A stretch of 64,000 bases of DNA from Rhabditoides inermis (Eukaryota > Nematoda > Chromadorea > Rhabditida > Rhabditidae), in contig CAWZYM010000280.1 in NCBI GenBank assembly GCA_963966185.1, positions 248,001 through 312,000 on the forward strand, read 5' to 3'. Of this stretch, positions 35,664 through 46,974 are shown one piece after another. Each line of letters begins with the position of its first letter. Positions within the stretch are counted from its first letter, which is position 1. Below the pieces are notes generated by a model. It searched no databases. It was not told where the DNA came from and saw nothing but the letters and a program-made list of their open reading frames with translations. A program made the translations under genes and the position numbers.

Positions 35664-35888
35664 CACTGTATTATAAATCGATTTCTTCTTGGTGCTTGCA
35701 AACGATGTTAGCCATGCTTTGTGGACAGAACTTTATGAAGAACACAAATACAAACTACATACAGGTTATCACAATGAACTCATAGAAGCACTCAATTCAT
35801 AACAAAATTTGAGAAAGAACATGAAATTTCGATACAGTAACTCCGTTCTAAAAACCGTGTCGTTTCAAGCTCACACAAATCGGCATCC

Positions 35889-35928
<40 letters not shown>

Positions 35929-36583
35929 CGGTTTTCAGAACGGACTCGCATCCCACGGGGAAATCACGTGAGCAGCACTCATCAACTCCTCAATTTTGAA
36001 TAGCTGCATTGATTTTTTGAACCGTCCGAAAGTCCGACTTTTCAATGGGCTGTGTGAATGCGACCAACTTACCGTATGTGTTTCAAAATGTTGAGAATAA
36101 AATATTGTCGAAGCCGTGAAAATTTATGTCTCGCAAACCGATTCTGAATCGGAAAGCTGAGCTTAATAGCCGAACGGCTGTGGCAAAAGGCGATAAGCCT
36201 ATTGATGCTTCACCCATGTCCCTCGTAATTATCACCCTCACTCTCCCGTCCTTTCGCTCTCTCTCCCGGTTGACCTAGTAGCACTTCCCGGTTGCCTCAG
36301 TTACTGTAAAAACATGTTTTATTATGTACTCATCATACCACGCAAATAGTTTTGCCGCTTTTTTTTTTGTTTTTGCGTAATGATTTTTTTTTTGTTTTTT
36401 TGAGCTTTATATCGTTGTCAGAATTTTTCACACTGTTATACTGTTTTGTAGGTAATGCTTACCCTGATAATGCCTTAAAGGTGAATCGTCGGAATAAACT
36501 GTTTCCCTCGCGGTACATCGGCTTAACAGCACTTCTCAACAAATGTTTTCTTTCTTTACTTTATTTTCTTACTAGCTTCTGGA
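35664..36583. other. Flank with (CT)n tract; diverged copy of 4640-5115
   Basis: Contains (CT)n near 35898-35922, the short repeat at 35929-35995, and from about 36100 a copy of the 4640-5115 sequence. No gene recognised. Confidence 0.5.
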
Positions 36584-36874
36584 AGAAATGCTCAGGTACG
36601 CTTTGCTTCATTGCATTTGACTCGACTTTCAATCAGTGGCGCTTCGCAGAGACTGCGTGCGGCACCCACTCGTTTCAGCTACATCGAATGCTACACGAGT
36701 CTTTTCATCGTGCGTTGTATCGTCGCACTTGATTCGTTCACTCTGGTGAAACAGCGACTGGTGATCGACAAAGTGGGTGAAATGAAACCGTTTTTGAAAC
36801 GAAACTGGCTGATGGAATCTAAGAATGTGGCTCGAACACAAAAGTACCTGCAGTTCTATTCTCGCAAAAGTTAG
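36584..36874 (+). pseudogene. Srx-like chemoreceptor fragment, second copy
   Basis: Reads CFIAFDSTFNQWRFAETACG, then after a one-base shift YIECYTSLFIVRCIVALDSF and TLVKQ. This matches the exon 5-6 border region of the intact genes, but the intron that should separate these parts has no donor site. The next frame ends at a stop after LQFYSRKS. It has no upstream transmembrane exons. Sister of 5116-5430, less mutated. Confidence 0.6.
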
Positions 36875-37437
36875 GTAAATCGGAGAAAGACTGAGACTCA
36901 GCTGTCAAGAGCGCGCAAAACAAGAGAGTCTGACGCTTAGAGCTGCGTACTTGCTCAGAGAGCCGGGGCAAATTAGCAGCGAACTAACAGCGAGATAGCA
37001 GCGAAGTTTCAAAAAGTTAGCTGTTCCCTAGCGGCTAAATCGCCGTTATGTTATTTAGCCAATGTCTCGCCACTATTTAGCTGCTAATTTGCGGCACCAG
37101 GATCCGATCAGCGTCCCTCGCTTTCTCGTTGTAATGATTTCCGTTGTTGCATTAAAAACACTGGTATGCATACACCTATTTATCTCGATTTTGCATACGG
37201 AATGAAATTCACAATATCATATAATTTTGATTTGACGAGTCGTCTTGGTTCTTGGTTCTTGATTCTTGATCTGGATATACATGATGACGATTGACGAATC
37301 TTGATAATCTTCAAGTAGCCGCGTTCTTTCTCGAGTACTGAACCGCCCGGATACAGTTTCTGAAAATAAATAGATTGAAGAAGTGATCACGAAACATACA
37401 TGCATATGAGATATGTTCGCGACAACATGTAGATAAC

Positions 37438-37567
<130 letters not shown>

Positions 37568-37589
37568 AGGAGGATGTGGATGAAAACGA

Positions 37590-37609
37590 CGACGACGACT
37601 TCATCATCA

Positions 37610-37640
<31 letters not shown>

Positions 37641-37670
37641 CCTCATCATCATCATCCTGCTCCCTCTCAT
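37590..37670. repeat. (TCG)n/(TCA)n trinucleotide tract
   Basis: Mixed CGACGA/TCATCATCG trinucleotides. They translate as poly-Asp or poly-Ser in open frames, which I regard as repeat shadow rather than coding. The second copy is at about 45555-45640. Confidence 0.85.
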
Positions 37671-37857
37671 CCTCCTCTTCGTCATCGCCATATACTAATT
37701 CATGTTTCAAACAACAACCATACATCATATGATATCGAACACCGTAGTAAACAAACAAATACAACAAAAACGGCAACAAATTTCGAGGAAAAAAAACACA
37801 AGTCGAGTTGCTAGAGTGTAGAGGATTGCATATCGCAGTGCTAGTGCTCGGGGTTAA

Positions 37858-38418
37858 AGGTAGTGTACCCTCTGAATCAATTAAAAAATATCATGAATGT
37901 ATTATCAATGTGTTTTAGAGGTATTTTTATGTCGTTTATGGTTGTTTGTGATAAAAAATAATGAAATTAAAAATTATCAAACATTTATTTTAATCCAACA
38001 TGATACGCATATTTGCGCAACGTTGTGAGTTATGATTTTTAACATCATTCAACTTATCTTACTGCGTTTAGCATAAAATTTCCCATAAGCTGTTTTCGCC
38101 AGTTTAGTAAAAGAAACACATAGTAGACATGTTATATAAAAAAAGAATGACATAAGAAACAATATAAACACACTTTTTGTCTTGAATGAAACAGCCGTTA
38201 GTGTGGTCAAATTGTGTAACTTCGTACAGTTGTGCACACACCCCCGAGCTGATTAAAAATTATTAGTTTCTACGATTTCTCACTCCAATATTCAAATAAT
38301 TTTTTAAAACTAAATTGTTTCAGAATATATGTTTTCATCATCATAATATACTCATTGAGTCGTAAACAATGACATGTTGTATCTACACATGCACCCAGAT
38401 TCAGAGGGTACACTACCT
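37858..38418. mobile_element. TTAA-flanked MITE (piggyBac-like), copy 1
   Basis: 561 bp bounded by perfect 21-bp terminal inverted repeats, AGGTAGTGTACCCTCTGAAT plus C at the left and its complement at the right. A TTAA duplicates on each side (37854-37857 and 38419-38422). The unoccupied site is present at 6560-6563. TTAA duplication is characteristic of the piggyBac superfamily. There is no transposase, so it would depend on one elsewhere. Confidence 0.88.
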
Positions 38419-38419
38419 T

Positions 38420-38900
38420 TAAGATATACGCACTGATTCAGTCCCTCGTAGCCTGATCGTCGTTTCGAATGGCGTTTTTTTTATGTTAATGCGCTGCCCG
38501 GTTTTCTCGCTCTCCGTGTTCAGTTCGTTCAACATCCGTTCAGCCTCCGCCGTGGTCTCCGTAATCAGCACCATGTCGTCAGCAGAGCGCAGGTGGTTCA
38601 GCGTTTCTCCATTCACGCGGAGGTCGTGGTCGCTTTAATCGAGTAAGACGACTTCCAACGCAACATTAATAGCACTGGGGAGACAGTGTAGCCCTGCTTT
38701 ACTCCGTATAACACAAGAATTTTCCCTTCGTTTGAAAGAACAGAAGAATCTGGTTGTTGTCGTACCTAGCAATCGGATAGCGTCAGGTATTCCTCCTCGA
38801 CGTTGAGCATCTCAAGAGCACGGAGAAGAAAACCGTTGTCGAGTCGACCAATCGCTTCTCGAAACGCTTCAGTCGACAAAGATTCTAGTCTTCAGCTGTC
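38420..38900 (-). pseudogene. RTE-like non-LTR reverse transcriptase fragment
   Basis: Minus-strand translation gives FREAIGRLDNGFLLRALEML, then YGVKQGYTVSPVLL (motif B, normally GVKQGD.ISP), then VNGETLNHLRSADDMVLITE with the catalytic ADD, then AERMLNELNTESEKTGQRIN and KK. This order fits motifs B to D of the RTE-type reverse transcriptase. Several frameshifts and stops separate the pieces. Nothing of the apurinic endonuclease or the rest of the element is visible. The MITE at 37858-38418 lies at its downstream edge. Confidence 0.7.
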
Positions 38901-38999
38901 GAGAATAAGAGATCTACCCGTCCGAGTAGATCTGAAACAGGCAAGCGAGGGTACGGTGGAAGTCAGTTCTTTCGGCCGTTAGCAGATCGGCGGTGAACT

Positions 39000-39890
39000 T
39001 GTCAGGGCTGGAGGTCCGTCGGCCTTCCTCAGAATGAAAGGTCGATCAGCGACGCGCTCCCATCACAACCCCCGTCCCTACTCGTCACATCGTGCGCTTC
39101 TCTGTTGCCATCTGCGAGTCCTGTAAACAAACATCACTCTTGTTCTTTTCCAGTGTTTCGAATAGTATCTCCTACTTGACATTCTGGGACAATATCTGGC
39201 AGTTGAACAATGAAGTTCGGCCCTCCGCGGGATGCGGACGGCTGAATAGTCATAACATACAGAGGCACCAGAATGGTGGCGAGGGATACGTCCTTGTGGA
39301 AATGAACCAACAGGAGTCGCCAATAAAAAAGTATGAAAGTCGAAAGGTTTACATAAAAAGTCGTCATAAAAAAATTTCGAATACATTATTCAACCGTCAA
39401 TGGAAAATACGCAAAAACTTCAAATTTGGTTGGAAACGCTTACGAAAAACAGCTTGTGACTTTTCTCAACGGGAAGATTTTTTTCAGAACGGTCTCACAT
39501 CCTACAGAAACATCAGATATCAAAAAAGCATTGTGTTCATTATTTTTTTATTTTCTATCTTCACAGGTTTCTTTTACTTCAGCAGTTCATCAATACTTGT
39601 GTTGTTTAAAGAAGGACTCCGGGGAACGTGCCAGCCGGCGCGAAATGCTGCGCTTCAGTGGCACACTGGCGCATGTATTCGTGGCGAGACTAATTTCACT
39701 GTTCACTACCGTGTCTCTATCACTGGGTCAGCGCATGATGAGCGCGGAAAAGCAGCGGCAGTTAGGGAGAGTGTGCGTGACCCGCGCGGCTTCTTTCATC
39801 TTGTGCCAGCCGAACACTCAATAGATCAACAAAATGGCGCGAACTGGTCTACCGGAAGCCTCTGCGATTGCGCCAGCTAATTTGGGGCGA
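39000..39890 (+). repeat. Exon-like repeated module, copy 1a
   Basis: Contains GGTCGATCAGCGACGCGCTC, then a TTCTTTTCCAG acceptor-like site and an open stretch with SYLTFWDNIWQLNNEVRPSA. The same module recurs at about 39956-40690, 46975-47855, 47935-48660, 56395-56680 and 62002-62287. The copies at 56395 and 62002 break off into transposase exon sequence. I do not recognise the encoded words. It behaves as a dispersed repeat tied to these duplications. Confidence 0.6.
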
Positions 39891-39944
39891 TCTTGCGGCA
39901 CTGGCAAAATGCCAAAATCTTGTGCCCAGACTGACGGTCAATAG
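39834..39944 (+). CDS. Small conserved ORF, 36 residues
   Basis: ATG in the context CAACAAAATGG, stop TAG. It begins MARTGLPEASAIAPANLGRS. Equivalent frames of identical length are open at 47798-47908, 56251-56361 and 61858-61968. Residues differ between families (AIAPANLG versus AVAPADIG, GKMPKS versus GRMPKF) without introducing stops. I do not know the peptide, and the length is within what chance allows. Confidence 0.3.
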   Translation: MARTGLPEASAIAPANLGRSCGTGKMPKSCAQTDGQ

Positions 39945-39955
39945 TATTCGTACTA

Positions 39956-40690
39956 GGGCTGGAGGCCCGTCGGCCTTCCTCGGAATGAAAGGTCGATCAG
40001 CGACGCGCTCCCATCACAACCCCCGTCCCGACTCGTCACATCGTGCGCTTCTCTGTTGCCATCTGAGATTTCCGTAAACAAACATCACTCTTGTTTTTTT
40101 CCAGTGTTTCGAATAGGATCTCCTACTTGACAGTCTGGGACAATATCTGGCAGTTAAACAATGAAGTTCGGCCCTCCGCGGAATGCGGACGGCTGAATAG
40201 TCATAACATACAGAGGCACCAGATTGGAGGCGAGGGACACGTCCTTGTGAAAGTAAACCAACAGGAGTCGCCAATAAAAAAATATGAAAGTTGTAAGGTT
40301 TACATAAAAAGTCGTCATAAATACATTATTCGGATACAATATTCAACCGTCAATGGAAAATACGCAAGAACTCCAAATTTGGTTGGAAACGCTTACGAAG
40401 AGCAGCTTGTGACTTTTCTCAGCGGGAAGATTTTTTTCAGAACGGTCTCACATCCTACAGAAATATCAGATATCAAGAAAGTATTGTGTTCATTATTTAT
40501 TATTTTCTATCTTTACAGGTTTCTTTTACTTCAGCAGTTTATCATTACTAGTGTTGTTCAAAAAAAGACTCCGGGGAACGTGCCAGCCGGCGCGAAATGC
40601 TGCGCTTCAGTGGCACACTGGCGCATGTATTCGTGGCGAGACAAATTTCACTGCTTACTACCGTGTCTCCATCACTGGGTCAGCGCGTCT
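39956..40690 (+). repeat. Exon-like repeated module, copy 1b
   Basis: Diverged tandem copy of the module starting at 39000, offset about 960 bp. Shared words include TCTCCTACTTGACA.TCTGGG and GTGCCAGCCGGCGCGAAATG. Confidence 0.85.
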
Positions 40691-41206
40691 CCATAAACTA
40701 AATAAACCGTAACATGGACATATCGGTACCGTTATCTGGCATTATGGACGTACGGTTGTGTTCCGGCAAATGGCGGTTTGTAAATGGCAAAATAACGGTT
40801 AGAATCACAGTTCCTGATTTGAATCGATCGGTAGTGTTGATCAATGCTAGTCATATTCTTTTCATAAGATGATATTAACTTCAACACCACCCCCAATTGC
40901 AATTTGCAAAGTACATGAAGTACATACATGAATGAAAATGAGATGTAACCACTCATGATAAAAAAAATTATTACGACAAAAACGAGATTTCTCACATGCG
41001 AAAAAACAACGACAAACAAAATAGGAAAATATGATATAAGATATTCACAGGAGGAACATACCGACAATCCAAATCAAGTCAATATGGCACAGGTGTGTCG
41101 AACCGTTAAATCAAATAGTGAGATGGGCAATGGTACAAGTAGTGAAGGGACCGGTAAAGAAGAAGTAACAACCTGGTGAAACAATGAGAGGTGATGGTAA
41201 TAGTAC

Positions 41207-41566
41207 GTGCACAAACAAATTGGAGCGTTCACAAAAGGGACAAGAAAGAACTCGACTCATCTTCACCTCCTTCCAGCTAAGGTCCGCCAAAAGCACCTTC
41301 ACAGCCCTATCGCCGCTTCTTCGACCGCGACAACCGCGACAGACCCAGAGTTGCTGGCCACCGATCGTGCGTCGACCATCAGCGGCGAGCCACAGCGCTT
41401 CGCTTCACGAATCCTCTTCCTGAAACGTGAATATGAGTACACATTCGATGAAAATGAGATAAATATGTTTAATAACTTACAGCGTCGCGTATATGAGATT
41501 GACGGTAGCACATTAGGTGAAGACGTCGTCAACATCCTTTCCATTCTGTCGGATGATGAAGTCTGA
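41207..41566 (+). CDS. Hypothetical plus-strand ORF overlapping the ten-exon gene's end
   Basis: Open to TGA at 41566; no ATG, the first possible start being GTG at 41207, so it would need an upstream exon. The C-terminal half looks protein-like (RILFLKREYEYTFDENEINM, then LGEDVVNILSILSDDEV). The last 54 bp overlap exon 10 of the minus-strand gene. The second copy (49175-49534) is also open. It could be the last exon of a convergent gene or a chance frame. I do not recognise it. Confidence 0.3.
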   Translation: MHKQIGAFTKGTRKNSTHLHLLPAKVRQKHLHSPIAASSTATTATDPELLATDRASTISGEPQRFASRILFLKREYEYTFDENEINMFNNLQRRVYEIDGSTLGEDVVNILSILSDDEV

Positions 41567-43129
41567 ATACTTGCGACAATATAATGTATAATAATGTTAC
41601 GAACTCACCGCACATACGAGACAAAACGATTGTAGGGACACTTGTCAAATCGTTCTCGCGCTGACGCGATCCACGGAATGTCAGCTTCGCATCAGTGGGC
41701 TTCGCCTGAACAATCTTGTTTTATTACAAAATGAAAATAAAACAAGATTGTTCAGAAAAATGAGACATACCGCATCGAAGACGGTGTCAACAAAATGCGA
41801 CAACTTCTGCAGGGAAGTCCTCTTAGCCAGTGCAACATTCTTCTTCATGCTTGTATACTCGCGGGATAGACTCACTCCTAAAAAGAATGAATCACTATAC
41901 TATCATTATCTCACTTGACTCCTAAACAATGAATCACAACCATCAACACACCGGTCTTCCATCCAGGAGCCAATCCAATATCACATTCTTCGAGCAGAAT
42001 GTGGTCTCCTTCGATCGGAGTAGCAGCTCCCCACGATGCGAGAAGCGACGCCCACGCTTCCTGTCGCACCGAGCTGTCGGGATCCGACATTTCCTGGGCC
42101 AATTCTTGAAGCTTCTTTCGGTGCATTTCAGTTTGAATGTGGTGCTGAAACATGGTGTTAAAATATATATTGTACGCAATGTCAGTCCCTCTGTACGTAG
42201 TAATGCTTGACGGCACCAAATATATTCTACCCCGCAACTCCAACTCGTGAATAAAGAAAACGAGCACGGACATACCTGTACGGTAGAGAAGAGGATGAGC
42301 TCTAGCACGCAACGTTCAGGAGAGCCGGCGCGAGCAGCCAGCCACTGATCCACCAGTGTTAGCGGATCGATACTCTTCATCGTGATTTTGTATTCCACCT
42401 CCCTAGCGACATAGTGGTCCTGAAACAACCACATTCACTTATCAATTGCATAAAAATGATATATATCGACTCACGAAGACTGCCAGGGGAGTCAAGAAGA
42501 GATCCCGGTGGTTGACGAGGAACGCCATCATGCTGGTGGGGTCTGTTGGAGGAGCTAAGAAAATTTAAAAAAAAATAATTAAAATTTGCAAAAGATTATA
42601 CCTTCGTATGATGCTACTTCAGAGGTACTCCCTTCCTGAACGACAGCATCAATTGTGGTATCATAGCCTTGAAGTTCTGCGTCAACTCCTTGCTGCTCAA
42701 CTTCCAGCTGCTGCTGCTGCGAAGACAAGAATGCAGAACGTTTGGCTTAGAAAGGACCACTCTGAAAGTGAGAAAAATCAAAGTCGCTAAGAAGTTAACT
42801 GTACCTCTGGCGCATACACAGGATGATTAGTGTGTTTTCCGGGAAGAAGATTCGGCTTCGCGGGCAAGAAGACATGCGGGTTGACAGGATCTGTTGACAT
42901 AGAGCAAGCCTGCAACAACGACACAAAATTAATATAATAAGAACATTCATAGACAACAAACCTGAGCGACGGCGGGTATTTGATCCATCTGATGCTGATC
43001 ATATCCCTGATGAGAGTGGAGCGAATGAGCGTTCTGGAAACATTATGGAGCATTGAAAAAGGTATGAATACTCACCACAGAGCTTTCTCCATGCGAGACA
43101 TAGTTTGCGGGTACGTACGTAGACATCAT
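41513..43129 (-). CDS. Unrecognised ten-exon gene, 338 residues, copy 1
   Basis: Ten exons join without a break to 1017 nt: 43129-43076, 43033-42962, 42909-42805, 42716-42602, 42554-42475, 42419-42276, 42144-41952, 41877-41771, 41705-41609, 41562-41513. All introns have GT-AG ends with TTTCAG-like acceptors. The start is MMSTYVPANY; the N-terminal third is rich in His, Gln, Ser and Pro (HSLHSHQGYDQHQMDQIP, QQQLEVEQQ) and probably disordered. The rest looks helical and folded: LVNHRDLFLTPLAVFDHYV, QWLAARAGSPERCVLELILF, HIQTEMHRKKLQELAQEM, ending in RMCDFIIRQNGKDVDDVFT. No signal peptide or membrane segment. I recognise no family. A possible 5' exon (43288-43204, MSFHEMKAMHT...) has a good donor but leads to a stop in the simple splice. 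It may be a host gene caught in a duplication or a transposon accessory gene. Confidence 0.75.
41706..41755. promoter_or_regulatory. Perfect 20-bp hairpin covering a splice acceptor, copy 1
   Basis: CTGAACAATCTTGTTTTATT and its exact complement are separated by 10 nt. On the gene's strand the 3' arm is AAGATTGTTCAG, the acceptor of intron 8, and the hairpin occupies most of the 65-nt intron. The same hairpin is at 49674-49723. Pairing could hide the acceptor or bring it close to the donor. Confidence 0.85.
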
Positions 43130-43849
43130 TTTAGCATTATGTGAATAGGGAAAAAGGCTGAAATGATCGACAATGTGATAAAGTAATTTTCAAATGCCAC
43201 AAACCGTTGTCACGCTGATTGTAGTTTTGTCCATTGATTGTTACTACGTTTTGTGCAGTGTGCATAGCTTTCATTTCGTGAAACGACATTCTGTAAGTAA
43301 AAAAATCACGAGATGAATAAACGTTAACACACAAACATAATAAACACTGATTCATTATTGAAAATAGCTTACAAAAAATCACCGAACGTCAATTCTTTCG
43401 CCACCAAAAATAAATTTTGTTCTGGCTGACTTGCATTTTAGTCATCGTCTCCTGCATGGAAAATGTATTACGGTAACTATGAGCCGGTCAGCTGATTGCT
43501 GGGTCATCTGGTCAGCGTTCTGAGTTTTTTTTATTCCAGATTTTTAGAATTTTTTGTATGATGTTGTTTTCAGTTTTCTCGTTTTTTTTAAATATATATT
43601 TATTCTCTTTTAGTGCATAGACATAAAATTCGTACATTCACAGGCAAAACCAAACACTTCTTTAGTCACAAATTTACCTAGAGTAGGGACGGCTTATATT
43701 GTTGTATACGTACTCATTCAAACCATTCTTAATTACAGAAGAAGATACAACAATACAATCAAACGGTAGGATCTGGATGGGAGTAGGACGACCTGATAAC
43801 TTTATCCAGAAGTAGTTCTCATGAAGCAACTCCCTCAGCCTAGGGACCA

Positions 43850-44755
43850 CAACGTGAGGTGTAGAGTTTGTGTCGAAATCATGTAACATTTTCTGACTGG
43901 ACGCGTTACTTGTTCTAATTAGCGTAGAACGAATCGTCCTGCCGCGCTGATTCCAACGGTATTCGATTTTTGGGAAAACGTGCCCCGTAAAGTAGTGAAA
44001 ATCGATAAAGAGTTATATGGTGACGTCATATTTCTTTGATCTAGCCGCCATTGCCCAAAATGAGTAATGAAAAATGATATCACAAGATACGTATTTCATC
44101 AGATATTGATTGATTACAATCAAACAAAGCGTATAGCTACTCTTAGAAACGAATATACTCATAATTTCACTATTAATGACGTCATCAGTACTTTGATCTA
44201 GCCGCCCTCTGTCGCACTTTCCCTGTGTGAGCGCGCTCTCGGATGCGCGCGCGCCGCGCGGAATAAGAGCGCAATGTGAACGATGAACCCTATGAACATT
44301 ATATATTTTTGAAATCAGCTTAAAACGAACTACATAATTATATCATTTGCTATACCACATCCAAACATCTGAAAATCTCATTGTGGTCCCTACCTCAGCC
44401 ATGCTTGCTTCTCTGGCGATGCTGAAGCTTGGGCTCTTGCTGCAAGTCACGAAACGCGCACATTGTTGGGAATACCGCGAGAGCAACATGCACATTTCCA
44501 TTCCTATCTCGGCTCACTTTCTCGAAAGCCGCCACTGACACTCATGATGATAACCATGTGATGGTAAATTCAAAAAACAGATGCTGCAAAAATTATAATG
44601 CAACATTCGTGTCTGTGTAAGTTTTCACTCCTTCAAGTTTTATTGTTCCTTTGTAAATATTGTCGTGTGCTGATTTTCTTTCTTGTGGCAGTCGTATGCA
44701 TAAAATTGAGATTGTTGTGTTGCTTTAACATGCCATTCGTATACATTCGTTACAG
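43850..44755. other. Segment between duplicated blocks; no gene recognised
   Basis: 43851-44393 is absent from the second block, where the flanks are joined at 51804. 44394-44606 is matched at 51804-52016 (start ATGCTTGCTTCTCTGGCGAT). I see no gene. Confidence 0.5.
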
Positions 44756-45084
44756 ATACACTGACTACTACACCTCCCTATTCTCCGTCTGCTGTATCAT
44801 ATTCATCGACAGCATGACGTTTGTGAAACTGCGATCCACTGCGGTACGTTTTTCTAATCCTATTCGTTAATACATCATTACCTCCCGCTTGTTCAGAATG
44901 AAGTCACCAAAATCAACAAATCGCATCGCAATATGGAGATCCGCTTCTTCTCACAGGTTTTATCAGCGTGCCAATTCAAAATAACGAGTTAAGTTCAGTC
45001 CTGTCTACAGGGCATAATTTTCATGTCCGAGATTGCTTGTTTCTACTTTGTCTGCACGTTCTCGGGTGACAGCGAGTTGGTGTG
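44756..45084 (+). pseudogene. Srx-like chemoreceptor, 3' exon fragment
   Basis: Three exon pieces are readable: 44756-44843 (YTDYYTSLFSVCCIIFIDSM then TFVKLRSTA), 44897-44956 (NEVTKINKSHRNMEIRFFSQ) and 44999-45084 (SCLQGIIFMSEIACFYFVCT). They match exons 6 and 7 of the intact genes, with an additional 42-nt intron splitting exon 7. The equivalent of the large intron 6 is only 53 nt, without the GC-rich insert. The gene stops at 45122, where the second large duplicated block begins, so the final exons are lost. No upstream exons are found. Reading frames are intact, so it was probably cut recently. Confidence 0.75.
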
Positions 45085-45574
45085 GTGAGTCAGGGCGGAT
45101 CGCGGTGGGACACCAGACAATTAAGTACCTGCAGTTCTATTCTCGCAAAAGTTAGGTAAATCGGAGAAAGACTGAGACTCAGCTGTCAAGAGCGCGCAAA
45201 ACAAGAGAGTCTGACGCTTAGAGCTGCGTACTTGCTCAGAGAGCCGAGGCAAATTAGCAGCGAACTAACAGCGAGATAGCAGCGAAGTTTCAAAAAGTTA
45301 GCTGTTCCCTAGCGGCTAATTCGCCGTTATGTTATTTAGCCAATGTCTCGCCACTATTTAGCTGCTAATTTGCGGCACCAGGATCCGATCAGCGTCCCTC
45401 GCTTTCTCGTTGTAATGATTTCCGTTGTTGCATTAAAACACTGGTATGCATACACCTATTTATCTCGATTTTGCATACGGAATGAAATTCACAATATCAT
45501 ATAATTTTGATTTGACGAGTCGTCTTGGATGGAGGAGGATGTGGATGAAAACGACGACGACGACTTCATCATCA

Positions 45575-45605
<31 letters not shown>

Positions 45606-45822
45606 CCTCATCATCATCATCCTGCTCCCTCTCATCCTCCTCTTCGTCATCGCCATATACTAATTCATGTTTCAAACAACAACCATACATCATATGATAT
45701 CGAACACCGTAGTAAACAAACAAATACAACAAAAACGGCAACAAATTTCGAGGAAAAAAAACACAAGTCGAGTTGCTAGAGTGTAGAGGATTGCATATCG
45801 CAGTGCTAGTGCTCGGGGTTAA

Positions 45823-46383
45823 AGGTAGTGTACCCTCTGAATCAATTAAAAAATATCATGAATGTATTATCAATGTGTTTTAGAGGTATTTTTATGTCGT
45901 TTATGGTTGTTTGTGATAAAAAATAATGAAATTAAAAATTATCAAACATTTATTTTAATCCAACATGATACGCATATTTGCGCAACGTTGTGAGTTATGA
46001 TTTTTAACATCATTCAACTTATCTTACTGCGTTTAGCATAAAATTTCCCATAAGCTGTTTTCGCCAGTTTAGTAAAAGAAACACATAGTAGACATGTTAT
46101 ATAAAAAAAGAATGACATAAGAAACAATATAAACACACTTTTTGTCTTGAATGAAACAGCCGTTAGTGTGGTCAAATTGTGTAACTTCGTACAGTTGTGC
46201 ACACACCCCCGAGCTGATTAAAAATTATTAGTTTCTACGATTTCTCACTCCAATATTCAAATAATTTTTTAAAACTAAATTGTTTCAGAATATATGTTTT
46301 CATCATCATAATATACTCATTGAGTCGTAAACAATGACATGTTGTATCTACACATGCACCCAGATTCAGAGGGTACACTACCT
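45823..46383. mobile_element. TTAA-flanked MITE (piggyBac-like), copy 2
   Basis: Same 561-bp element, TTAA sites and 21-bp inverted ends as at 37858-38418. It was carried along by the segmental duplication. Confidence 0.88.
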
Positions 46384-46385
46384 TT

Positions 46386-46870
46386 AAGATATACGCACTG
46401 ATTCAGTCCCTCGTAGCCTGATCGTCGTTTCGAATGGCGTTTTTTTATGTTAATGCGCTGCCCGGTTTTCTCGCTCTCCGTGTTCAGTTCGTTCAACATC
46501 CGTTCAGCCTCCGCCGTGGTCTCCGTAATCAGCACCATGTCGTCAGCAGAGCGCAGGTGGTTCAGCGTTTCTCCATTCACGCGGAGGTCGTGGTCGCTTT
46601 AATCGAGTAAGACGACTTCCAACGCAACATTAATAGCACTGGGGAGACAGTGTAGCCCTGCTTTACTCCGTATAACACAAGAATTTTCCCTTCGTTTGAA
46701 AGAACAGAAGAATCTGGTTGTTGTCGTACCTAGCAATCGGATAGCGTCAGGTATTCCTCCTCGACGTTGAGCATCTCAAGAGCACGGAGAAGAAAACCGT
46801 TGTCGAGTCGACCAATCGCTTCTCGAAACGCTTCAGTCGACAAAGATTCTAGTCTTCAGCTGTCGAGAAT
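46386..46870 (-). pseudogene. RTE-like reverse transcriptase fragment, copy 2
   Basis: Copy of 38420-38900 with the same NHLRSADDMVLITE core. A one-base difference in a T run near 46440 changes the downstream frame. Confidence 0.7.
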
Positions 46871-46974
46871 AAGAGATCTACCCGTCCTAGTAGATCTGAA
46901 ACAGGCAAGCGAGGGTACGGTGGAAGTCAGTTCTTTCGGCCGTTAGCAGATCGGCGGTGAACTTGTCAGGGCTG

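Noticed and set aside
43137..43382. Minus-strand ORF as the N-terminus of the ten-exon gene
   Set aside because: The exon at 43204-43288 has good borders, but splicing it to the next acceptor gives a stop before the MM start, so I kept it only as a possible 5' exon.
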